DNA of 64,000 nucleotides from Lycorma delicatula (taxonomy: Eukaryota; Arthropoda; Insecta; Hemiptera; Fulgoridae). A program made the position numbers and the translations under genes. Shown in pieces: positions 24,500 to 36,553 of the stretch (the first letter of the stretch is position 1; each line of letters starts with the position of its first letter). Under the pieces are notes generated by a model. That model searched no databases. It saw nothing but the letters and a program-made list of their open reading frames with translations, and was not told the DNA's origin. The stretch lies in contig NC_134455.1 of the NCBI RefSeq assembly GCF_047948215.1, positions 158,454,575 through 158,518,574 on the forward strand, given 5' to 3'.

Positions 24500-25836
24500 T
24501 AATCAAATATTTATCACTCATCAAATACCGCCAAAGTAGATAGATAACTAAATAAATTTGAATATTCAAATATTTATTGCCTATCACAGAACCAATATAT
24601 CATATTACCTGAGAAATCGAATGCAACTGCATTAACCTAACTACTATACGTATATCAAAGAAATGAAATAAAATGATATTCAATCATTTATGATGTTTGA
24701 TATTCAATAATTAACAATTATTGGCAGCTTATACTCTCATGATAAATTAAGACTGAATTTAGCGCAACATGTACACCACCTAGCAGAGAGCCAATATGCT
24801 ATGTAAAAAATTGCTGCCAGAGCGCAATATATCTGCCGCCTGTTGGAGAGTCAACATACTGCATATGTAGGCAGCACAAATTATCTTTTTACATGTTTTT
24901 TTATTGTTGTTTTTTTCAAGATGAAATATATCTATAAACCTTCTCAGTTATGCCAAGAAATATGGGTAAAAATTTGGTTGCAATTGATCAGGTAGTTTTT
25001 TTGTTTATCTCAAACAAAAAAACCCCTTCCTCTTTACATAATAGTATAGATACATACAGCAGGTTATAAAAGAGAACTATATATATTGTTCTATTGTAAA
25101 AATAAGGAATTTTATAGAGCTTCTAACAAATACTATTACTGAACATAAATATATATCTAGTAAAAGCACAACATTATTACTAGCATTTGTTTAATATTTG
25201 CCAACCACCTTTTATGTAAACAATTATTGAATCATTACCACGTAATCCTAAATAATTTATAGAATAAGCCTTAGCTTATAAATACCAAAAACACTGACAT
25301 CAAGCAATTAAAAATTTCATCAGAAAAACATTAAATGAACAGATATAAATTACGTTTAATAAATATTTTGAATATATCCTAAACAAGCATTTAACTTAAT
25401 TGTCCAACTTAAATTAAAATATAAAATACCAACAATAGTATCAATGAAGATAATCACAAAGTGGTTGAATATAGTTCAAAAGTCTTTTTGAAAAGAAATA
25501 GTTGTAAAGGAATTCTTTCTTGACTTAGCATTAACATCAATTAAGAAATCAGAATTGGAATTAAATTATATTGTTTAATAGTAAACATATTTTAAAGAAC
25601 AGCTATTTACAAAAAAAAAATACATGTTATCATAATACAAAATTATAAAGGTCACTTTACAACTACTAATGCAACAATAAAAATACTGTAATATAATGAA
25701 TTGATAGATAAATGTGGTAGATAACTAATGTCTTACATGGATATATTAAAGACAACAGAAATGGAATATGTAAAAAACTGTTAACAATTGCTAGAATACA
25801 ATAATAAAAATAATGTATTTTTAACAAATTCCATAC
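24500..25836. other. PDCD11 intron 3, 3' part
   Basis: Starts with the right half of the split 75-bp repeat and one more copy. At 24755-24870 a roughly 60-bp unit (GCGCAACATGTACACCACCT versus GCGCAATATATCTGCCGCCT) occurs twice in tandem with divergence. The rest is AT-rich and featureless. Confidence 0.4.
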
Positions 25837-26004
25837 CTCAGGCAACACTTGTCCATCTGTATATGATAACAGAAGAGCACTATATGGAGTTGATATTTTA
25901 TTAATTTTAACGTATGCAACCAAACGACCAGGTAAAGTTACTGTCATCTGAGTAGAGTAAACCTCCCAAACACAACCAGCCACCACAAATCCTTCTTGAA
26001 GGGT
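25837..26004 (-). CDS. PDCD11: PDCD11 exon 3 (first half of S1 repeat 1)
   Basis: Fifty-six codons (residues 75-130). EGFVVAGCVWEVYSTQMTVT begins the first S1 OB-fold, and AYVKINKIS is the typical beta-strand 3 and loop. The equivalent human segment reads EGM...GCVKEVN. The acceptor is TTTACAG and the donor GTATGG, phase 0 on both sides. Confidence 0.88.
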
Positions 26005-28486
26005 CTGTAAATAAAGCAAACAAAGAAAGAACAAAATAAAATGAATTAGCTTTCACACACTTATTTATAACTTGGTACAATTAAAAAGAGTGTAGCACAA
26101 TATACATCATTATAAGCTGTTTATTTAAAGCTGCTTAAACAATAAATAAATTATCAAAAGGAAAATTGAACATTAGGATATACATTGAGTATATAATAAC
26201 AGAATTCTATAACAAATTAATTTCTTAGTTTATCAGCAGTCAGAAAGAGTTTGTGCAACTGATGACCATACAAACATTACCCCAAAAAGTAGAACTGCTA
26301 AAATATTTTCAGTGCAACAACTTCTTTATATTGAAATAAACTCACTTTTTTAAATCAAAATCAGCTACACAAAATTAATTATTAGTACAGCTTCAACGAA
26401 TGTATTATTGAAAAATAAAATTAAATTTCATCATTTAAATAAATTAAGAAAAAGAAACCAAATCATAATGTAAACTAACAAACCCCAAATGAACGGCACT
26501 CTGTTTTTATTATACAAAACTTATCCAAAATATAATGCTCAATTCATCAGGATTCCATGAAAATTTATTTATACACCAAATAAAGTTTGCAGCTCTTCAA
26601 TATAATCCCCCTCACGTAAAATGCATACTCCCTAACAGTCTGGCAGCTTTTGGATTCCTGTCAGGTGACAATCTTTGTTGAGATGTCTAATAGAGCATTA
26701 AAAGTTTTCATTTTCTCTTTCAATTAAATGTTACTGTTTTGAACTGAGTACTCATGTACCTACCCAAAACAACCCCAAGAAGTTGTTGATGTCACAATCT
26801 AGCAACTTACCATGTCAGTTCAGCAAACTGTCAGAACTAGACAGGCAACAAATTCTCCATGCACTTAACTGGCAGTATGAAATAGCTATGAATGTGATAA
26901 TGCACATAAGCACACGCGCACACACATACACACGCGCGCCATCACCACCAATAATAAATTTTGTTTTTTTAAAAATATTTACATTTCTACAACAAAAAAA
27001 TTCAGTATTTTTTTTTTAAATTCATTAAAAATAGTTAAAAACTTTTCAAAATGAAATAATATTATCTTATAAAATCTTGTTATCTCACTAAATACTAATG
27101 ATTTTTTTAATTAAATACATTTAATATTATATATTATGTTATAGGGTGTTTTATTTCTTGGGTCCAACAAACCTAGCCCAACCATTCTTGTAAGTTTTTC
27201 CACCCAACCACCCCAGGATTAATACATATTAACTGTACCATTAATTCAACCAAACCTCAGTTTTGATACAAAAATTCAAGAGTTTAATCTCCTTCATAAA
27301 TACCTTTAGTCTCTAAATTTACTACTAACTAGTGACCTCCAGTTAATAAGAGAATTTTACATTTTAAGATATACTTTGAAAACATTCATTTGATAATCAA
27401 AAAAACATGACAAATGTTTTATTCATAGATAATTTTATCGCCATGAAAAAATCTTAAAATTTCTGAATCATAATTTAAATATGTAGCATTTTATATATAT
27501 ATATATATATATAAAATATTTTCTGTCATTATAGAGAGAAATGATTTTTTTTTAGTTTAAAAAATGAATTTAATTTCTGCTAGTTTCCTTTATAATAAAA
27601 ATATTACTTACCAATAAAAAAATACGCAGAACTACTTATCACACATAATAATACAGAGTTAAACTCGATACTGTGAGTAAATATAATTATCACAGCAATA
27701 ATCTCAGTAGTCACAATGTAAGAGGGTAATCAAGAATATTTGGCAATTTTACAAAAAAGGAAATGTTTTTTTAATAATTTCTTCAAAACAATATATTGTT
27801 TAAAAAAGCAAAATTTCCTTCTAAATTTTTTTCATGTTTCACAGAGTAAGATATTTCTTCTAAATTTTTTTTCCTTCTAATTTTTTCATGTTTCACAGAG
27901 TAAGATTTTTGTTCACTGTATTTCTTTGTAATCAAATCCTCAGGCAATATGTGCACATGAACTGGTCTAAGAACAACTGCACCTGCTCTTCATTAATAAT
28001 ACAAAGTTAACTAAAGTTTCAAACTATAACATAGTATTAATAAAATTAAGACTGACAGAGTATCCAAACCGTTACATAAGTTAGGACAGCTAATTTCAAT
28101 TTATCACCCCCTGAGCAAACTAAAAAAGTCTTCACCTTTCTGCTTAATACCTTTCGAATAGTTTTAGAACATCTTATTTTAAATTGCAAAGGCTCCACTA
28201 CAACAATCATTACTATTAAGTGTCAAACTAGACATAAAAAGTATGACAATGTACAAAAAAAGACTGCACTTCAAAATGTGTGAATAGCATGTCAATGTAA
28301 TGCAGTAATAAACAATTTTCTCCAGAATCTTTTTCATTCTCTGATGACCAAATCCTAATCTCTAAAATTATAAACTATATTATGTCAGTAAAAAAATAAA
28401 GGAGAATTGTAACTGGATTAACATATATATATATATATTACGCACACGCACCCACACACACACACACATATATAACTGTTCTGTAC
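26005..28486. other. PDCD11 intron 2
   Basis: AT-rich. Holds a (TA)n run at 27492-27513, a near-duplicate TTCATGTTTCACAGAGTAAG at about 27832 and 27884, and a mixed TA/CA microsatellite at 28424-28475. No exon or named element seen. Confidence 0.4.
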
Positions 28487-28603
28487 CTCATATAAAAGTG
28501 GTGTAACATAATTCAATTTCACAGCAGATTTCTCACTTTGTTTTTTTACAAATCTTTCTCTTTTTTGCTCGTGTTTTTTCTTAACAGATAGTCTCTTGAA
28601 CAA
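28487..28603 (-). CDS. PDCD11: PDCD11 exon 2
   Basis: Thirty-nine codons (residues 36-74), starting LFKRLSVKKKHEQKRERF. This is the basic linker between the N-terminus and the first S1 repeat, ending LNYVTPLLYE. The acceptor is TTTTCCAG and the donor GTACAG, both phase 0. The open frame continues past the donor into a CA/TA microsatellite, which gives a meaningless Cys-Val tail that is not part of the protein. Confidence 0.82.
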
Positions 28604-29365
28604 CTGGAAAATAGCATAAAAAATTAAACATGTTGCACATATGTAATATTCTAAATATTTCAAAAAAATTTTTTAAATATAAAAAAATTGCAATATACAG
28701 TGTTCCTAAAATGGTGGGCTGGCTATACTTTTTTAGAATCTACTTGTAAAACTAACTAAAAAATATCTTGGGAAAAAAGGCAATTTCTCCTTTGTTCTCC
28801 CACTGTCCACCACTTTGTTATTTTTATATAAAAATGTATATCTCAAGTTTGGATAAAGGAATCACATTAATATTTAATATTTGGCAAGCGTCTTTCTAAT
28901 AAAGTTTTAAAATTAGAAAAAAATCAGGACTAAATACCTTTGCAAATAACAACATGGTGGCCATGTTTATTTTTCAATCTGTTATATCTCCACAAATACA
29001 AGTTTTATCAAAATGAATGTTATTACTAAAATATTAAGTCTTTTATTTTGGACAAAATGACAATTTATTTTTTAAATCAGTTAACAAATAGCCAAAATAT
29101 GGCAGAAAATTGATGTAATTTTGTGTCTCCGCTTTACGTTTTTATGTCCTCCACTTTACGTTCAATTTGATTAAATATTAACTGTTTTTATTTATTGTTA
29201 ATTCTAGTATTGTAGATTAGTTTCAGATTAAGTAATAATTTTCTCAAATAAAATTTAATATTACATAATAATAAAACAATTATTATTAATTATTCAGTTT
29301 TGAATAGTTTTACACAGCAACTGATCATGTTAATAATATAAAAATGAAGCTTCTTTCAAGGAATG

Positions 29366-29408
<43 letters not shown>

Positions 29409-31362
29409 AGTATATATAATACATGTAATACAACATAGAATTATTTCACTCTATAATATGTTTCAAAAAGACAAAAACTACACTTATTTTTAATAATTAA
29501 TTAGACTACAAAATCACATCTGAGTAAACTTTAAAGAATTAACTATAGTTTTAATTTCTTATAAAATTAAGCCTGCATTCTTATTTCTGAGAAATATACA
29601 ATATATTCTTTCTAATTAAGCAATTATAACTTTTGAGTATTACAAATTTTTAGTCCATTATTCATTAAAATTATTAATGTATGAGGCAATAACTGTGATA
29701 CAATCAAACATTTTACACATTTTGAACTGCTTAACAAACTACTATTTTCAACAGGTTGATAAATAAGTTAGATGGCTTACAATAATTTCCAACAATTGCA
29801 GCTAGCTACTCATGCATTTCAAGTTGTTGATTATGAATTCAGGGTAGAATACTACAGATATCTGACATAATATAGTAGACAAAAATACTTTAAATTAAGC
29901 ATCTACATACATTAAAACATTAAGAAGTTAAAAGAAAAATATTTATAAATTGTATATACATCAAAATATAGAGTGCAATAAATTATCTACTTATTTTAAA
30001 ATACACTTTACAATTACATTGAATGCATTATAAATAGCTACAAGACACCGTATACAAAACTAACAAAGCACTGTATTGAAAACTGTTGATTTTGTACACA
30101 AAACAAAGTTACAAATTTTTCATTTTTTATCATATGGACTTCAAAAAAGCCGGCAATGAATTGCATAACTTTCCCTGCTATGCTGATCAAGTTATGTAAT
30201 TAATTTTTACAATTCAATCATTTTGGGTTCTATTTGAATCTTTATGATAAAAATAATTCCTTTTTATTGAAAAACAAAAATTGAAATTATGAATTCTTTT
30301 TTTTCACATTTTTATATAAAAATATTTATTTTTAATTTTTATGAAAAATATTTTTTCATTTTGCAGGCTCCCATGCTCAACAGGAAGCATTAGGTAAAAT
30401 TAATTTTAAGAAAATCCCTAAATGGTGATAACAGATTTAAAAATATAACTTTTTAAAATTGTTAAAAAGTAAAAAGATATAGCCATAATCTATATTAACA
30501 AAAAACACTCTTTGTTTTATGTGTGTCTAATAAGTCAAAAACTGCTTAACCAATTTCACAATTTAATATTATTTGTTCCGAGAGTGTTTAGATGTTATTA
30601 GTTCCATAATATTTAACAGTATAATTTAATCACATAATAACTGTCTGAATAAGTCAATATTGACATGGACAACGATCAATATAGATGATATCTCTCGCTA
30701 TATATGACATTAAATTTTAATAAAAGACGTTTAAGGTTTCTTACTGATACTTTTGTTTTATTATTTATATAGTAGTGAGATTGATGAAGTTTGAACTGTG
30801 GTAAACATTTTGGCAATAGTGAAGCATTGCTGGGTCCACTAGTTATAAATAAACACTGAAATTTTCCAGGTGAAAATTTTTAGCTAATTTTTTTTTTCAA
30901 GAAATACTAAATAGTACGAGCAATAAAAAAATTAAGATTTATGCATTTTAAATGCAATAAATAACTTGCAAGATGAAATTAAATTAAATTTTTTTACCAC
31001 AAACCACTGGAGTGGGTTGGGAAAAAAAATTTGTATAGTGTTTTGATGACTTATTGATGTAAATAATATAGATGCAAAAAACTCCCATTGAATTCTTTTC
31101 TGAACCAAGATACAGTTAAAAAAGAAAGATAAAAAAGGTAATGTTTTGGGGTGACAGGGTGAATATTAAATAAAAATTATTATACCAGATTTGTTTAATA
31201 AAAAAAGAACTTAACCATAGATAATTGTACCAAATTAAAATATTACAGAATATTACTATTTTAGTTAGCTTCATAAAGTAACTTTGGTATAAATGTTAAG
31301 AAAAATATAAGGTAAAGAAATCTGCCAAGAGATAAGAGTCAGCCAAAAAATTCTTCTCTTCT
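28604..31362. other. PDCD11 intron 1, distal part
   Basis: AT-rich with a (TA)n run at 29374-29403. The stretches 28700-29170 and 30490-30850 are less AT-rich and look like decayed non-coding parts of transposons (the latter has GCTGGGTCCACTAGTTATAA and an upstream TCAAAAACTGCTTAACCAAT), but I cannot assign them. No coding sequence seen. Confidence 0.3.
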
Positions 31363-32661
31363 TTTGTCTTCAGTCACTTGACTGGTTTGATGCAGCTTTC
31401 CAAAATTTCCTATTTAGTGCTAGTCGTTTCATATACCCCCTACATCCTACATCCCTAACAATTTGTTTTACATATTCCAAACATTGCCTACCTGCACAAT
31501 TTTTTCCTTCTACCTGTCCCTCTAATATTACAGCAACTATTCCAGGATGCCTTAATATGTGGCCTACAAGCCTGTCTCTTCTTTTAACTATATTTTTCCA
31601 AATGCTTCTTCTTCATCAATTCGCCACAATACCTATTCATTTGTCACTTTATCCTTTATATTGTCACTTAATTTATTGTTATTTGTCACTTTATATTGTC
31701 ATCTGATTTTTAACATTCTCTGTAGCAATGTAGCACCACATTTCAAAAGCTACTAAATCTTTTCTTCTCAGGTACTCCGATCGTCCTAGTTTCACTTCCA
31801 TATAAAGCTATGTTCTAAATATATACTTTCAAAAATCTTTTCCTGACATTTAAATTAATTTTTGATGTAAACAAATTATATTTCTGACTGAATGTTTGTT
31901 TCGCCTATATTATTCGACATTTTATATCACTCCTGCTTCATCCATCTTTAGTAATTCTACTTCAATTCTTCTGTACAGAATTCTAGTTAAGATTTTTTAT
32001 GCATGACTAGTTAAGCTAACCGTTCTGTATTCTTCACATTTATCTGTTCCTGCTTTCTTTGGTATCATGACTATAACATTTTTTTTGAAGTCTGATGGAA
32101 CTTCCCCTTTCTCATAAATATTACACGCCAGTTTGTATAATCTATCAATCGCTTCCTCTCCTGCACTGCACAGTAATTCTGCAGGTATTCCATCTATTCC
32201 AGGAGCCTTTCTGCCAGTCAAATCTTTCAATGCTCTCAGTAAATTCAAATCTCAGTATTGTTTCTCCCCTTTAATCCTCTTCAACTTCCTCTATAACACC
32301 ATTTTCTAATTCATTTTCTCCATATAGCTCTTCAATATATTCCACCCACCTATCGATCTTTACTTCCGTATTATAAATCGGTATAGCATCTTTGTTTACC
32401 ATCTTGTTTAACACATTTTAACAGATTTGTTTAACAGATTTTAATTTATGTGCCACAAAATTTTCCTTAACTTTCCTGTATGCTCCAACTAGATTTCCAA
32501 TGATAATTTCTCTTTCCATTTCTGAAAACTTTTTTTAACCTAATCCACTCTTTTTTCGCTAGTTTTCACTTCCTGTTTTTAATATTTCTTAAATGTCGAT
32601 AGTTCCTTTTACTTTCTTCATCATTAGCATTCTTATATTTTCTATGTTCATCCATCAGCTG

Positions 32662-35357
32662 GATGAATGAACATAGAAAATTGAGTATTTCAAGACGCAT
32701 AGCGGTAGAATCATTGTAATAAGGATAAAATCAAAACCTAAACCGACAACGATTGTTAACGTCTATATGCCTGTAAGCGCCCATGATGATGATAAGGTAG
32801 AGTGTGTATACGAAGAGATTGATGAAGCAATTAAACACGTAAAAGGAGATGAAAATTTAATAATAGTTGGAGATTGGAATGCAAGAATTGGAAAAGGCAA
32901 AGAAGGAAATATAGTGGGTGAATACGGGCTGGGCAAAAGAAATGAAAGAGGGGACCGACTTATAGAGTTTTGCACGAAGTATAATTTAGTAATTGCCAAC
33001 ACCCAATTTAAAAATCATAATAGAAGAATATACACTTGGAAAAAGCCAGGCGATACTGCAAGGTATCAGATAGATTATATCATGGTTAAGCAAAGATTTA
33101 GAAATCAACTCGTTGACTGAAAAACTTACCTTGTAGCAGACATTGATAGTGACCATAATTTGGTGATAATGAAATGTAGATTGGGGTTTAAAAACCTGAA
33201 GAAAAGGTGTCAGATGAATCAGTGGAATTTAGAGAAGCTTGAGGAAGAGGAGGTGAAGAAGATTTTTGAGGAGGACATCGCAAGAGGTCTGAGTAAAAAA
33301 GATAAGGTAGAAAATGTAGAAGAAGAATGGGAGAATGGTAAAAAGGAAATTCTTAAATCAGCAGAAGCAAACTTAGGCGGAATAAAGAGAACTGGTAGAA
33401 AACCTTGGGTTTCAGACGATATAGACGGTTGCAGCTGATGGATGAACGTAGAAAATATAAGAATGCTAGTGATGAAGAAAGTAAAAGGAACTATCGGGAA
33501 TTAAGAAATGCTAAAAACAGGAACTGCAAACTGGCGAAAGAAGAGTGGATTAAAGAAAAGTGTTCAGAAGTGGAAAGAGAAATGAACATTTGTAAAATAG
33601 ACGGAGCATACAGGAAAGTTAAGGAAAATTTTGGGGTACATATATTAAAATCTAATAATGTGTTAAACAAAGATGGTACACCAATATATAATACAAAAAG
33701 TAAAGTCGATAGATGGGTGGAATATATTGAAGAGTTATACGGAGGAAATGAATTAGAAAATGGTGTTATAGAGGAAAAAGAGGAAGTTGAGGAGGATGAA
33801 ATGGGAGAAACAATACTGAGATCTGAATTTAAGAGAGCATTAAAAGATTTAAATGGCAGAAAGGCTCCTGGAATAGACGGAATACCTGTAGAATTACTGC
33901 GCAGTGCAGGTTAGGAAGCGATTGATAGATTATACAAACTGGTGTGTAATATTTATGAAAAAGGGGAATTTCCGTCAGACTTCAAAAAAAGTGTTATAGT
34001 AATGATACCAAAGAAAGCAGGGGCAGATAAATGTGAAGAATACAGAACAATTAGCTTAACTAGTCATGCATCAAAAATCTTAACTAGAATTCTATACAGA
34101 CGAGTTGAGAGGAGAGTGTCGTTGAGGAGGAGTGTGTTGAGAGGAGAGGAGAGTGAGGTAGAAGTGTTAGGAGAAGACCAATTTGGTTTCAGGAAAAGTA
34201 TAGGGACAAGGGAAGCAATTTTAGGCCTCAGATTAATAGTAGAAGGAAGATTAAAGAAAAACAAACCAACATACTTGGCGTTTATAGACCTAGAAAAGGC
34301 ATTCGATAACGTAGACTGGAATAAAACGTTCAGCATTTTAAAAAAATTAGGATTCAAATACAGAGACAGAAGAACAATTGCTAGCATGTACAGGAACCAA
34401 ACAGCAACAGTAATAATTGAAGAACATAAGAAAGAAGCCGTAATAAGAAAGGGAGTCTGACAAGGATGTTCCCTATCTCCGTTACTTTTTAATCTTTACA
34501 TGGAACTAGTAGTTAATGATGTTAAATAACAATTTAGATTCGGAGTAACAGTACAAGGTGAAAAGATAAAGATGCTACAATTTGCTGATGATATAGTAAT
34601 TCTAGCCAAGAGTAAAAAGGATTTAGAAGAAACAATGAACGGCATAGATGAAGTCCTACGCAAGAACTATCGCATGAAAATAAACAAGAATAAAACAAAA
34701 GTAATGAAATGTAGTAGAAATAACAAAGATGGACCACTGAATGTGAAAATAGGAGGAGAAAAGATTATGGAGGTAGAAGAATTTTGTTATTTGGGAAGTA
34801 GAATTACTAAAGATGGACGAAGCAGGAGCGATATAAAATGCCGAATAGCACAAGCTAAACGAGCCTTCAGTAAGAAATATAATTTGTTTACATCAAAAAT
34901 TAATTTAAATGTCAGGAAAAGATTGTTGAAAGTGTATGTTTGGAGTGTCGCTTTATATGTAAGTGAAACTTGGACAATCGGAGTATCTGAGAAGAAAAGA
35001 TTAGAAGCTTCTGAAATGTGGTGCTATAGGAGAATGTTAAAAATCAGATGGGTGGATAAAGTGACAAATGAAGAGGTACTGCGGAAAATAGATGAAGAAA
35101 GAAGCTTTTGGAAAAATATAATTAAAAGAAGAGACAGACTTATAGGCCACATACTAAGGCATCCTGGAATAGTCGCTTTAATATTGGAAGGACAGGTAGA
35201 AGGGAAAAATTGTGTAGCAGGCCACGTTTGGAATATGTAAAACAAATTGTTAGAGATGTAGGATGTAGAGGGTATACTGAAATGAAACGACTAGCACTAG
35301 ATAGGGAATCTTGGAGAGCTGCATCAAACCAGTCAAATGACTGAAGACAAAAAAAAA
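32662..35357 (+). mobile_element. RTE-like LINE (L3) inserted inside L2, 12-bp target duplication
   Basis: The insert is flanked by ATCCATCAGCTG at 32650-32661 and 35358-35369 and ends in a poly-A run at 35349-35358. It is 5'-truncated within the endonuclease. At its 5' junction, 32662-32680 is a near-exact inverted copy of the adjacent target sequence 32637-32656. The target lies in the linker of an opposite-strand copy of the same family. Fewer lesions than L1, L2 or L4 show that it is the youngest of the four. Confidence 0.9.
32685..35340 (+). pseudogene. LINE ORF (endonuclease, reverse transcriptase) of L3
   Basis: The best preserved LINE reading frame here. Endonuclease remnant: VYMPVSAHDDD, EENLIIVGDWNARIGKGKEG-type sequence at 32850, YQIDYIMVKQRFRNQLVD at 33064-33117. 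Linker rich in Glu/Lys. Reverse transcriptase: LKDLNGRKAPGIDGIPVELL at 33841, FIDLEKAFDNVDW at 34280, GCSLSPLLFNLYM at 34463, and catalytic FADD at 34581-34592 (LQFADDIVILAKSKKDLEET). The C-terminal domain is FWKNIIKRRDRLIGHILRH, then KRLALDRESWRAASNQSND and a stop at 35340. In-frame stops occur at about 33118, 33914, 34459 and 34528, with frameshifts near 33430 and 35220. Confidence 0.88.
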
Positions 35358-35775
35358 ATCCATCAGCTGCAACATATCCTCTGAAATCTAAGGTTTTCTA
35401 CCAGTTCTCTTTGTTCTGCCTAAGTTCGCTTCTGCTGATTTAAGAATTTCTTTTTAACATTCTCCCATTCTTCTTCTACATTTTCTACCTTATCTTTTTT
35501 ACTCAGACCTCTTGCAATGTTCTCCTCAAAAATCTTCTTTACCTCCTCTTCCTCAAGCTTCTCTAAATTCCACCAATTCATCTGACACCGTTTCTTTAGA
35601 TTTTTAAACTGCAATCTACATTTCATTATCAATAAATTAAGGTCACTATCAATGACTGCTCCAGGGTAAGCTTTGCAATTGACGAGTTGATTTCTAAATA
35701 TTTGCTTAACCACGATATAATCTATCTAATACCTTGCAGTACCACCTGGCTTTTTCCATGTGTATATGGAATCCA

Positions 35776-36061
35776 AAAACTATTAACAGTTAAAAAATTA
35801 CATTTAGAATTTTCTAGAAATTCAAAAATAAAAAAAAATTGTTAATATCAATCTATCCACTCTGTTAAAATATAGTTTATTAGAATACTCTAAATCTAAG
35901 CAGTTCTTTTGTACTTTTCACAGACAGAACTTTTTAACTTAAGTTAAACTTTACAAAGCCACAGATTAAACTTGTAGGGTATAGCCACAATTTTTTAAGA
36001 TTTGTCAAAATACTGCAGAAACAGCTTTTGTCTTAAAAGCACTTAAGAACAAAGGAACTTG
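35776..36061. other. Spacer between LINE nest and foldback element
   Basis: AT-rich, nothing recognised. Confidence 0.3.
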
Positions 36062-36553
36062 GGTATTTACGTATTAACGCCACCACAGCTACAGCTTTAT
36101 TTAAAAACAAAGTAGTCAATCGGATTTCGGTGAAAAATGGGCTGATATAAGAGTTTAACATAGATTCAAAACAGTCTCTTTATTAATTTTAATAAATGGT
36201 TATTTATATTTATTTATTTTATAAATATGATTTAACCAAACTTAACCTACGCTCGCTTCACTCACTAACCTTGACTAATTAACAGGAGTGTTTTGATTAT
36301 TTAAATAATAAATAATTGCAATAATTACTGAATTTATTAAATAAATATTCAAAAAATTACGGTGTTAATTAGTCAAGGTTAGCGAGCGAAGCGAGCATAG
36401 GTTAATTTTATAAATTACATTTATAAAATAAATAAATATAAATAACCATTTATTAAAATTAATAAAGAGACTGTTAATTTTCCACCGAAATCCGATTGAC
36501 TACTTTGTTTTTAAATAAGGCTTTAGCTGCGGTGGCGTTAATACGTAAGTACC
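36062..36553. mobile_element. Foldback element, about 490 bp, long inverted repeats
   Basis: The left arm (36062-36284) and right arm (36363-36553) are inverted copies over nearly their whole length around a 78-bp AT-rich centre. The ends read GGTATTTACGTATTAACGCC on the left and, inward from the right, GGTACTTACGTATTAACGCC. Inner blocks include ATCGGATTTCGGTG and a clustered GCTCGCTTC motif (GCGAGCGAAGCGAGC on the right). The left arm has about 30 extra bases at 36145-36180. It has no coding capacity. An imperfect AACTTG repeat flanks both ends, so a target duplication is possible. Non-autonomous DNA transposon is the likely class; the family is unknown. Confidence 0.75.

Larger units (their letters stand above)
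31363..35775 (-). mobile_element. RTE-like LINE (L2), interrupted by L3
   Basis: Two minus-strand blocks belong to one copy. 31363-32661 holds the 3' half (terminal domain, RT pieces such as LKDLTGRKAPGIDGIPAELL then CNIYEKGEVPSDFKKNVIV). 35358-35775 holds the upstream linker (FKNLKKRCQMNWWNLEKLEE, then ENIARGLSKKDKVENVEEEW) and part of the endonuclease. Linker sequence reads straight across once L3 is removed. Internal deletions and stops are frequent. The 5' end is missing upstream of the YTHGK-like endonuclease motif near 35770. Confidence 0.82.

Noticed and set aside
28418..28486. Extension of the exon 2 frame into a Cys-Val-rich tail
   Set aside because: This is translated CA/TA microsatellite beyond a good donor site.
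29374..29403. (TA)n run as a possible origin or regulatory site
   Set aside because: Simple microsatellite; at least five similar runs occur in the window without shared context.
34534..34853. Minus-strand open frames such as the Cys/Phe-rich frame at 34534-34737
   Set aside because: They are antisense shadows of the L3 reverse transcriptase. The same shadow appears as plus-strand frames over the minus-strand L1 at 12773-13098.
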